DNA of 14,381 nt from JAOUJD01 sp964353935 (GTDB lineage: Bacteria > Pseudomonadota > Gammaproteobacteria > Burkholderiales > Burkholderiaceae_F). Positions 7,675 through 12,792 of this stretch are shown here, one piece after another. Below the pieces are notes generated by a model. It made no database searches and was not told the origin of the DNA. It saw only the letters and a program-made list of their open reading frames with translations. Positions within the stretch are counted from its first letter, which is position 1, and each line of letters starts with the position of its first letter. Made by a program: the position numbers and the translations under genes. The stretch lies in NCBI GenBank assembly GCA_964353935.1, contig CAYGXL010000060.1, positions 1-14,381 of the forward strand. The letters run 5' to 3'.

Positions 7675-7787
7675 AAGACTTCATCCTCGAGGTGCCGCTG
7701 CGCTGGGGCGACATGGACGCAACGCCGAAGGCGTTCCACACGCGGCGCTTTGCGCCATGGCGTCCGGGGCAACAGGTGAGCGCATGA
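7671..7787 (+). pseudogene. Array unit 2: diverged truncated thioesterase start with GTG initiation, 38-codon ORF
   Basis: The copy begins GTG AAA GAC TTC ATC, against ATG AAG GAC TTC GTC in the gene. All three changes preserve a start codon or the residue type (synonymous Lys, Val to Ile). It has its own SD-like GGAAGG at 7659-7664, unrelated in sequence to AGGTGA but correctly spaced. The ORF is again 38 codons and ends at TGA 7785-7787, overlapping the ATG of unit 3 as ATGA. After Ala17 it reads TPKAFHTRRFAPWRPGQQ, then VSA encoded by the next ribosome binding site. It is not expected to be enzymatically active. Confidence 0.72.
7715..7765 (+). repeat. Palindromic linker element, copy 2
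   Basis: It has the same architecture as the copy 113 nt upstream: GGACGC (7715-7720) paired with GCGTCC (7760-7765), hairpin A with loop GAA and hairpin B with loop TTT. Compared with copy 1 all 34 paired bases are unchanged. The four differences lie in the two loops and the spacer between the hairpins. Confidence 0.7.
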
Positions 7788-7796
7788 AGGACTTCG

Positions 7797-7896
7797 NNNN
7801 NNNNNNNNNNNNNNNNNNNNNNNNNNNNNNNNNNNNNNNNNNNNNNNNNNNNNNNNNNNNNNNNNNNNNNNNNNNNNNNNNNNNNNNNNNNNNNNN
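7797..7896. other. Assembly gap of 100 Ns inside the tandem array
   Basis: Exactly 100 Ns is a common placeholder for a gap of unknown size. It falls within a 113-nt tandem repeat, where short-read assembly is expected to fail. Phase arithmetic on the flanking units gives a true length of 58 + 113n nt. Confidence 0.9.
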
Positions 7897-7898
7897 GC

Positions 7899-7920
7899 GG
7901 CGCTTTGCGCCATGGCGTCC
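7899..7920 (+). repeat. Palindromic linker element, last copy (right part only)
   Basis: Hairpin B (GGCGC, TTT, GCGCC; 7899-7911), the ATG spacer and the right outer arm GCGTCC (7915-7920) are visible. The left half is lost in the gap. The ATG at 7912-7914 is in frame with the thioesterase ATG at 7939. Confidence 0.65.
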
Positions 7921-7928
7921 GGGGCAAC

Positions 7929-7934
7929 AGGTGA
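7929..7934 (+). promoter_or_regulatory. Ribosome binding site AGGTGA of the thioesterase gene
   Basis: AGGTGA lies 4 nt before the ATG at 7939 and supports that start over the in-frame ATG at 7912, which has no SD. The identical site occurs before unit 1 (7548-7553) and unit 3 (7774-7779), so it is duplicated as part of the repeat. Confidence 0.65.
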
Positions 7935-7938
7935 GCGC

Positions 7939-8331
7939 ATGAAGGACTTCGTCCTCGAGGTGCCGCTGCGCTGGGGCGACATGGACGCCATGGCGCACCT
8001 AAACAACGTGATGTATTTCCGCCTGATGGAAGAGGCGCGGATCCAGTGGTTCCAGCAGTTCGACCTGCCGACGCTGCCGACGGGCGAGGCGTGCATCCTC
8101 GCGCACGTGTCGTGCGACTTCGTGCGGGCCATGACCTATCCGGGCGTGGCGCTCGTCCGGCAGGTGGTCGAGCGCATCGGCCGCAGCAGCGTCGACATGT
8201 CGATCACCATCGAGAAGAAAAGCGAACCCGGCGTGACCTATGCCACGGGCCGCAGCGTGCTCGTGTGGTACGACTACACGGCCGGAAAATCGCTGCCGTG
8301 GCCCGAGAAGGTGCGGCAGGCGATCACTTAG
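7939..8331 (+). CDS. Acyl-CoA thioesterase, 4HBT/YbgC-like hotdog fold
   Basis: This 130-residue single-hotdog enzyme is of the 4-hydroxybenzoyl-CoA thioesterase superfamily, which hydrolyses acyl-CoA to acid and CoA. The N-terminal strand leads to the signature RWGDMDAMAHLNNVMYFRLMEEAR. Asp16 matches the catalytic Asp of the family (Asp17 in the Pseudomonas 4HBT enzyme), followed by His20 and Asn22/Asn23 at the start of the long helix. The later strands (ILAHVSCDFVRAM, SSVDMSITIEKKS, TGRSVLVWYDY) complete the fold at the usual length. The substrate is not predictable; medium- or short-chain acyl-CoA is reasonable beside an SDR and a CoA-transferase. The start is set by AGGTGA and the repeat boundary. 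An alternative ATG at 7912, supplied by the linker, would add nine residues. It is followed 31 nt later by scoA. Confidence 0.92.
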   Translation: MKDFVLEVPLRWGDMDAMAHLNNVMYFRLMEEARIQWFQQFDLPTLPTGEACILAHVSCDFVRAMTYPGVALVRQVVERIGRSSVDMSITIEKKSEPGVTYATGRSVLVWYDYTAGKSLPWPEKVRQAIT

Positions 8332-8362
8332 GATCCACAGCATTGGCGAGAGGGAGGAACTG

Positions 8363-9073
8363 ATGAACAAGGTGTACCCCTCGGCAGCGGCAGCGCTGGC
8401 CGACGTGGTGAAGGACGGGCAGATCATCGCGGTCGGCGGCTTCGGGTTGTGCGGCATCCCCGAGGCGCTGATCGTCGCGCTGCGCGACAGCGGCGTCAGC
8501 AACCTGACCTGCGTCAGCAACAACGCGGGCGTCGATGGGTTCGGCCTCGGGCTGCTGCTCACGACGCGCCAGATCAGCAAGATGATTTCGTCCTACGTGG
8601 GCGAGAACAAGGAGTTCGAGCGGCAGTTCCTGTCGGGCGAGCTCGAGCTCGAGTTCACGCCGCAGGGCACGCTGGCCGAACGCATGCGCGCGGGAGGCGC
8701 CGGCATCCCGGCGTTCTTCACCCGCACCGGCTTCGGCACCATCGTCGCCGACGGCAAGCCCACGCAGGTGTTCGACGGCGTGTGGGGCGGCAAGCAATAC
8801 GTGATGGAGCGCTCGATCCGCGCCGACGTGTCGCTCGTGAAGGCCTGGAAGGCGGACCAGGAGGGCAACCTCGTGTACCGCAAGACGGCCCGCAACTTCA
8901 ATCCGGTCGTCGCGATGTGCGGCAAGGTCACGGTCGTCGAGGTCGAGGAGATCGTCGAGAACGGCGCGCTCGAACCCGACAACGTCCATACCCCCGGCGT
9001 GTTCGTGCAGCGCCTCGTGCTGAACAAGACGCCCGAGAAGCGCATCGAGAACCGCACCGTCCGCGCCAAGTAG
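8363..9073 (+). CDS. scoA: Succinyl-CoA:3-oxoacid CoA-transferase, subunit A
   Basis: This is the CoA-binding alpha subunit (236 residues) of a family I CoA-transferase that moves CoA from succinyl-CoA to acetoacetate or a similar 3-oxoacid. The glycine-rich motif GGFGLCGIPE lies at about residues 25-34. It is followed by CVSNNAGVDGFGLG, FTPQGTLAERMRAGGAGIPAF and the C-terminal HTPGVFVQRL segment typical of SCOT alpha subunits. The ATG at 8363 follows a strong AGGGAGG site (8351-8357). The beta subunit begins 9 nt after its stop, so the two are translated together. Homologous pairs also act in beta-ketoadipate (PcaIJ) and acetoacetate (AtoDA) pathways. The sequence looks most like ScoA, but this subtype call is from recall rather than alignment. 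Confidence 0.93.
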   Translation: MNKVYPSAAAALADVVKDGQIIAVGGFGLCGIPEALIVALRDSGVSNLTCVSNNAGVDGFGLGLLLTTRQISKMISSYVGENKEFERQFLSGELELEFTPQGTLAERMRAGGAGIPAFFTRTGFGTIVADGKPTQVFDGVWGGKQYVMERSIRADVSLVKAWKADQEGNLVYRKTARNFNPVVAMCGKVTVVEVEEIVENGALEPDNVHTPGVFVQRLVLNKTPEKRIENRTVRAK

Positions 9074-9082
9074 GAGAAGAAA

Positions 9083-9733
9083 ATGCCCTGGACCCGTGAA
9101 GAAATGGCGGCGCGTGCCGCCCAGGAATTGCAGGACGGCTTTTACGTCAACCTCGGCATCGGCCTGCCGACGCTGGTGGCCAACTACATCCCGCCGGGCG
9201 TCCACGTGATGCTGCAGTCGGAGAACGGCCTGATGGGGATCGGCCCGTTCCCGCTGGAAAGCGAGATCGATGCCGACCTGATCAACGCCGGCAAGCAGCT
9301 CGTCACCGCGCAGCCGGGCTCGAGCTACTTCTCGAGCGCCGACTCGTTCGCGATGATCCGCGGCGGGCACATCAACCTGGCGATCCTCGGCGCCATGCAG
9401 GTGAGCGACAAGGGCGACCTCGCCAACTGGATGATCCCGGGCAAGCTCGTCAAGGGCATGGGTGGCGCGATGGATCTCGTCGCCGGCGTCGAGCGTGTCG
9501 TCGTGCTGATGGAGCACTGCGCCAAGAACGGCGAGCACAAGATCCTGCAGGAATGCACGTTGCCGCTGACAGGCAAGGCCGTCGTGAACCGCCTCGTCAC
9601 CGACCTCGGCGTGTTCGACGTCACGGCCCACGGCCTGAAGGGCGTCGAGCTCGCGCCCGGCGTCGGAGCCGAGGAAATCAGGCTCAAGACCGGCTGTCAC
9701 GTGCACCTGTCCCACCTGAACTTTCCGGCCTGA
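9083..9733 (+). CDS. scoB: Succinyl-CoA:3-oxoacid CoA-transferase, subunit B
   Basis: This is the catalytic beta subunit (216 residues) of the CoA-transferase. The N-terminus carries the GFYVNLGIGLPTLVANYIP stretch. The nucleophile is Glu47 in QSENGLMGIGP, which forms the enzyme-CoA thioester in this family. The middle region (GGHINLAILGAMQV, GDLANWMIPGKLVKGMGGAMD) and the VFDVTAHGLKGVELAPG C-terminus are complete, and the length is normal. The ATG at 9083 follows AGGAGA, and the gap to scoA is only 9 nt. With ETF-QO and the thioesterase nearby it fits acetoacetate or ketone-body use feeding acetyl-CoA to the TCA cycle. Confidence 0.94.
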   Translation: MPWTREEMAARAAQELQDGFYVNLGIGLPTLVANYIPPGVHVMLQSENGLMGIGPFPLESEIDADLINAGKQLVTAQPGSSYFSSADSFAMIRGGHINLAILGAMQVSDKGDLANWMIPGKLVKGMGGAMDLVAGVERVVVLMEHCAKNGEHKILQECTLPLTGKAVVNRLVTDLGVFDVTAHGLKGVELAPGVGAEEIRLKTGCHVHLSHLNFPA

Positions 9734-9753
9734 GCGATAGGCAAGGGGGCGCG

Positions 9754-10713
9754 GTGAGCGCCGGGCACACGCACGACCACTTGTCGGATCACGGGCGGGG
9801 CGACAGCCACTACGGCCATCGCTCGCCCGCCGCGCGCGGCAATGCGCTCGGCATCGCCGTTGCGCTGACCTTCGGGTATGCGCTGGTCGAGGTCGCCGGA
9901 GGTCTCTGGTCCGGGTCGCTGGCGCTGCTGGCCGACGCGGGGCACATGGCCACCGATTCCGCGGCGCTGCTGTTCGCGCTGGCGGCGAACATCATCGCGC
10001 GCCGTCCGGTGTCCGACCGGCACTCGTTCGGGCTGGCGCGGGTCGAGGTGATCGCGGCCTTCGTCAACGCGATCGCGATGCTCGCGGTCGTCGCCTGGAT
10101 CTTCTTCGAGGCGTTCGACCGGATCAGGACGCCGGTGCCCGTCAAGGGACTCGGGGTGTTCGCGATCGCGCTCGTCGGCCTTGCCGTCAACATCGTCGTC
10201 GCCTGGTCGCTGTCGCGCGACCGGGACAACGTGAACACGAGGGCGGCGTTCATCCACGTGATCGGCGACCTGCTGGGCTCCGTCGCCGCCATCGCGGCCG
10301 GCGCCATCATCTACTTCGGCGGACCGCTGATGGTCGACCCGCTGCTGTCGATGCTGGTCGGCGGCCTGATCCTGCGGTCGACCTTCGGCGTGCTGCGCGA
10401 GACGACGCTGGTGCTGCTCGACAGCGTCCCGGAGGGCGTGGAGTACGGCCGCGTCGGCGAGACGCTCGCAAAGATCCCGGGCGTGCTCTCGGTGCACGAC
10501 CTGCACGTGTGGGCGATGGTGCCGGGGAAATCCGCGCTGTCGGCGCACGTGCTGGTGGACGACATCGAGCGCTGGCCGATCATCCTGCACCAGGCGCGCT
10601 TCATCCTGCGCCGCGACTTCCACATCGACCACATCACGCTGCAGCCGGAGTGGCTGCGCCGCGAGCCGCCCTCGCGGGCGGTCGTCCTGCAGGCCGACGT
10701 GCGAGGGGGCTGA
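9754..10713 (+). CDS. Cation diffusion facilitator (CzcD-like metal/proton antiporter)
   Basis: This is a 319-residue inner-membrane exporter of divalent metals, most likely Zn(II) and possibly Co(II) or Cd(II). The start is GTG at 9754, preceded by AAGGGGG at about 9743-9749. The N-terminus is histidine-rich (His5, 7, 9, 13, 19 and 22), a common metal-sensing tail. The transport site is complete: Asp61 and His64-x3-Asp68 in LADAGHMATDS on TM2, and His168-x3-Asp172 in FIHVIGDLLGS on TM5. Six hydrophobic segments are followed by a cytoplasmic domain with HDLHVWAMVPGKSALSAHV and HIDHITLQPEW. It lies only 20 nt after scoB and may be co-transcribed, although metal export has no clear link with CoA transfer. 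Metal specificity cannot be decided from sequence alone. Confidence 0.93.
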   Translation: MSAGHTHDHLSDHGRGDSHYGHRSPAARGNALGIAVALTFGYALVEVAGGLWSGSLALLADAGHMATDSAALLFALAANIIARRPVSDRHSFGLARVEVIAAFVNAIAMLAVVAWIFFEAFDRIRTPVPVKGLGVFAIALVGLAVNIVVAWSLSRDRDNVNTRAAFIHVIGDLLGSVAAIAAGAIIYFGGPLMVDPLLSMLVGGLILRSTFGVLRETTLVLLDSVPEGVEYGRVGETLAKIPGVLSVHDLHVWAMVPGKSALSAHVLVDDIERWPIILHQARFILRRDFHIDHITLQPEWLRREPPSRAVVLQADVRGG

Positions 10714-10726
10714 ACGCGGCCCGCGT
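10714..10726. terminator. Candidate GC hairpin between convergent CDF and membrane-protein genes
   Basis: A perfect 5-bp inverted repeat (ACGCG, loop GCC, CGCGT) fills the 16-nt gap between two convergent stop codons. It could terminate both transcripts, but it is short and has no T-run. Confidence 0.28.
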
Positions 10727-10729
10727 CCG

Positions 10730-11461
10730 CTACAGGCCGAGCTTCTTCAGCAGCGTCATCGCACCCATCAGCACCGGCTGGTGGACGAGGTACACCGTCA
10801 GCGCCCACGTTCCGAGAAACATCAGCACGCGCGGCGGGCGCTGCTCGATCGGCGCCAGCCACGCGGGAACGCGCCAGTCCGCACGCTGCCAGAGCGCCCC
10901 GAGCCCGATGCCCGCGAGCACGGCGGCGAGCCACGGGAACAGCGGCACGTAGTCCTCGGTGCGCGGCTTCTGCGTGACGAAGCCGATCACGTTCGCCGGC
11001 GTCGCGTTGAACACGGGGTCGGCATAAACGAGCCACGCGACGAAGGCGACGACGGCCAGCGCCAGGTTCCACGCGCCCAGCCGCACCAGCGGCCGCGCGA
11101 TCAACAGCGCGAGCGCGATGAAGTGAAGGATGCCGAACCAGATGAAGCGCGGCCCGAACACCAGCCAGCTGCCGACCGACACGAGGGCCGCGGCCGCCGC
11201 CACCTCGGCCCAGCGCCGAAGGAAGTCGCCGAGGCCCGGCTTGAACGACATGCGCAGCGCGAGGCTCACGCCGACCAGCAGCAGGAACTGCGTCACGATC
11301 GCCGTGCGCCACCCGACCCAGGGCTGGTCGCGCGTCATCTGCAACGTCAGCCAGCCGAAGTGGCTCAGGTCGTAGATGAAGTGGTAGACGATCATCTGCG
11401 CAACGGCGAAGCCGCGCATCACATCGACCAGCGCAAGCCGCGTGGAACGGGCAGGGGGCAT
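10730..11461 (-). CDS. Heparan-alpha-glucosaminide N-acetyltransferase-like membrane protein (DUF1624 type)
   Basis: This is a 243-residue polytopic membrane protein. The N-terminal motif LVDVMRGFAVAQMIVYHFIYD matches the start of the HGSNAT_cat/DUF1624 family, in which the RG pair and the His of the first helix are conserved. About seven hydrophobic segments follow, with FIWFGILHFIALALLI and YVPLFPWLAAVLAGIGLG typical of the group, ending in GTWALTVYLVHQPVLMG. Bacterial members are presumed to be membrane acyltransferases, but the substrate here is unknown. The ATG at 11461 is chosen because it starts shortly before the first helix. No clear SD is visible, so the start is uncertain by some codons. 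It converges on the CDF gene and diverges from the phosphodiesterase gene. Confidence 0.82.
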   Translation of the reverse strand: MPPARSTRLALVDVMRGFAVAQMIVYHFIYDLSHFGWLTLQMTRDQPWVGWRTAIVTQFLLLVGVSLALRMSFKPGLGDFLRRWAEVAAAAALVSVGSWLVFGPRFIWFGILHFIALALLIARPLVRLGAWNLALAVVAFVAWLVYADPVFNATPANVIGFVTQKPRTEDYVPLFPWLAAVLAGIGLGALWQRADWRVPAWLAPIEQRPPRVLMFLGTWALTVYLVHQPVLMGAMTLLKKLGL

Positions 11462-11605
11462 CGACGGCGGGAGGGAAGCGACGACGGATGCTACCGCGGG
11501 GTCCGCCGGTTGCCCGGCAGGAGATCGCCGTCCGGAGCCGTCCCAGCCAAGGGGCTCACTCGCTGGCCGGTTGCCGCCGCATCGCTCGATCGGATACCTT
11601 GCGTC
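11462..11605. promoter_or_regulatory. Divergent intergenic region with a 10-bp direct repeat
   Basis: This 144-nt region separates two divergent genes and should hold both promoters. I see no convincing -35/-10 pair. GCCGGTTGCC occurs twice in the same orientation (11505-11514 and 11566-11575), 61 nt apart; this might be an operator pair or chance in GC-rich DNA. Confidence 0.3.
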
Positions 11606-12628
11606 ATGCGCAAGGTGTTTCGATCCATCCGGTGCGGTTCGGCGATGTCGCTCTCCTGGGGGCTGTGGGCAGTTGCCGTGGCCGGTTCCCTCGCGGCGGC
11701 GACGCCGGCGACGGCCTTGGACCTGCAGGGCCACCGGGGCACGCGCGGACTGGCACCCGAGAACACGCTCGCCGGGTTCCGGAATGCAATCGAGATCGGC
11801 GTCACCACGCTCGAGACCGACCTTGCCCTGACGAACGACGATGTACTGGTGCTGTCGCACGACCCGGCCCTGAACCGCGCGCTGACTCGCACCGGCGACG
11901 GACGCTGGCTGTCGGCGAACGGAGCACCGATCCGCTCGTTGACGTCGGCCGGACTGCGCGCGTACGACGTGGGCCGGATCGATCCTTCGCATGAGTACGC
12001 GAAGTCGTGGCCGCGGCAGGTCGCGGTGGACGGCGAGCGGATCCCCACGCTGGCCCAGCTCTTCGCGCTCGCGCGCGACGCCCGATCCCCCGGTGGCCGT
12101 CCGGTCCGCTTCAACATCGAGACCAAGCTGACACCGGCCGACGCGGTGCCGACGGCTTCCGCCGAAGAGTTCGCCCAGGCGATCGTGCGCGAGGTGAAGG
12201 CGGCCGGGGTCACCGAGCGCGTGACCGTGCAATCGTTCGACTGGCGTTCGCTGCGCGCGGTGATGCGCATCGCGCCTTCCATTCGCACCGTGTGCCTGAC
12301 GATCGAGGCGGAGGGAATGAACACGGTGCGCGAGGATGCAGGCGGAGCATCGCCCTGGCACGACGGACTGAAGCGGGCCGACCACGGCGGTTCGCTGCCG
12401 CGCACCGTTCAGGCGGCCGGGTGCGCCGCCTGGTCGCCGTTCTGGCGCAACCTGACACCCGGGCTCGTCGCCGAAGCGCGCGGGCTGGGCCTCGCGGTGG
12501 TTCCCTGGACGGTCAACGAACCGGCCGACATCGAGCGGATGCTGGACCTCGGGGTCGACGGCCTGATCACCGACTATCCGGACCGCGCTCGCAGCATCCT
12601 CGCGAAACGCGGAGTGCCGGTCGACTAG
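11606..12628 (+). CDS. Secreted glycerophosphodiester phosphodiesterase
   Basis: This is a 340-residue enzyme of the GDPD TIM-barrel family that splits glycerophosphodiesters into glycerol 3-phosphate and an alcohol. A Sec signal peptide is visible: Arg/Lys-rich start, hydrophobic core at about 14-32, and an ATA cleavage site after Ala37, so the mature enzyme is probably periplasmic (GlpQ-like in location). Catalytic and metal-binding residues are present: His43 in QGHRGTRGLAPENT, Glu70 and Asp72 in LETDLALT, His85 in LSHDP, and Glu172 in FNIETKL. The C-terminus has VVPWTVNEPADI and GVDGLITDYPD, both family hallmarks. The ATG at 11606 gives a full signal peptide; no strong SD precedes it. The gene precedes pyrG by 137 nt with no evident functional tie. 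Confidence 0.92.
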   Translation: MRKVFRSIRCGSAMSLSWGLWAVAVAGSLAAATPATALDLQGHRGTRGLAPENTLAGFRNAIEIGVTTLETDLALTNDDVLVLSHDPALNRALTRTGDGRWLSANGAPIRSLTSAGLRAYDVGRIDPSHEYAKSWPRQVAVDGERIPTLAQLFALARDARSPGGRPVRFNIETKLTPADAVPTASAEEFAQAIVREVKAAGVTERVTVQSFDWRSLRAVMRIAPSIRTVCLTIEAEGMNTVREDAGGASPWHDGLKRADHGGSLPRTVQAAGCAAWSPFWRNLTPGLVAEARGLGLAVVPWTVNEPADIERMLDLGVDGLITDYPDRARSILAKRGVPVD

Positions 12629-12683
12629 CGTCCGGACCGCTTGCCGGCGAACTGCGTTTCACCTCGCGCTCGGGCACGGTCTC

Positions 12684-12703
12684 GGCGGCTGCCTGCGGCC
12701 GCC
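12684..12703 (+). other. Inverted repeat upstream of the pyrG -10 box
   Basis: GGCGGC (12684-12689) and GCCGCC (12698-12703) can pair across an 8-nt loop. The hairpin lies after the phosphodiesterase gene and directly before the pyrG -10 box. It could end the upstream transcript or act on the pyrG promoter. There is no T-run, so neither role is supported strongly. Confidence 0.25.
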
Positions 12704-12707
12704 TCTG

Positions 12708-12713
12708 TATACT
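12708..12713 (+). promoter_or_regulatory. Candidate -10 box of pyrG promoter
   Basis: TATACT differs from the sigma-70 -10 consensus TATAAT at one position and stands out in this GC-rich stretch. No good -35 hexamer lies 16-18 nt upstream, where the sequence is GC-rich. Transcription would begin near 12720, giving a leader of about 46 nt before the pyrG ATG. Confidence 0.45.
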
Positions 12714-12721
12714 GCCGCTTT

Positions 12722-12765
12722 ACCGGTAACGCCTCGCTCCAGGCCAATGGGGCAGTGCGGAAACG

Positions 12766-12792
<27 letters not shown>
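12722..12792 (+). promoter_or_regulatory. Long-range inverted repeat spanning the pyrG leader and first codons
   Basis: ACCGGTAACG at 12722-12731 is the exact reverse complement of CGTTACCGGT at 12783-12792, the latter covering codons 6-9 of pyrG. A 10-bp stem with a 51-nt loop could form in the mRNA, and the start codon would lie in the loop. The left arm overlaps a 10-bp palindrome (TTACCGGTAA, 12720-12729) at the predicted transcript start. Confidence 0.35.

Larger units (their letters stand above)
7546..7938 (+). repeat. Tandem array of 113-nt units built from the thioesterase gene's 5' end plus a palindromic linker
   Basis: Between the SDR stop and the thioesterase start lie at least three direct repeats of period exactly 113 nt (unit starts 7558, 7671, 7784). 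Each unit carries the first 50 nt of the thioesterase gene (start codon to the GAC GC of codons 16-17) followed by a 63-nt linker that is not in the gene. The linker ends with the gene's own AGGTGAGCGC leader, except in unit 1. Units 1 and 2 differ at 16 of 113 positions. The last linker (7897-7938) is identical over 42 nt to that of unit 2. The 100-N gap lies in unit 3, so the copy number is a minimum. I do not recognise a named repeat family here. Misassembly is possible, but the visible copies differ from each other, which argues against a pure artefact. Confidence 0.9.
7784..7942 (+). pseudogene. Array unit 3 (and possibly more), interrupted by assembly gap
   Basis: Only 13 nt of the head (ATGAAGGACTTCG, preceded by AGGTGA at 7774-7779) and the last 42 nt of a linker (7897-7938) are known. 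The linker tail reads in the expected frame and ends at TGA 7940-7942, overlapping the real thioesterase ATG at 7939 as ATGA. If one unit spans the gap, 58 nt are missing rather than 100. If there are n extra units, 58 + 113n are missing. Confidence 0.65.

Noticed and set aside
7558..7787. The mini-ORFs considered as a small-protein toxin, leader peptide or diversity-generating cassette
   Set aside because: The peptides have no recognisable toxin, attenuator or signal-peptide features, and there is no reverse transcriptase or recombinase in the window. Nothing supports a function beyond possible coupling.
7546..7938. The tandem array considered as a CRISPR array
   Set aside because: The whole 113-nt period is repeated, including the part that would be spacer. 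The repeats contain a gene start, and no cas genes are nearby.
10781..11605. Upstream in-frame extension of the phosphodiesterase gene
   Set aside because: The extension lies antisense to the membrane acyltransferase-like gene, and the ATG at 11606 begins a complete signal peptide. An upstream start would bury it.
11462..12385. Extension of the minus-strand membrane protein upstream of 11461
   Set aside because: The frame is open to 12385 but overlaps the phosphodiesterase gene antisense, with no family similarity. The DUF1624-type motif begins just after 11461.
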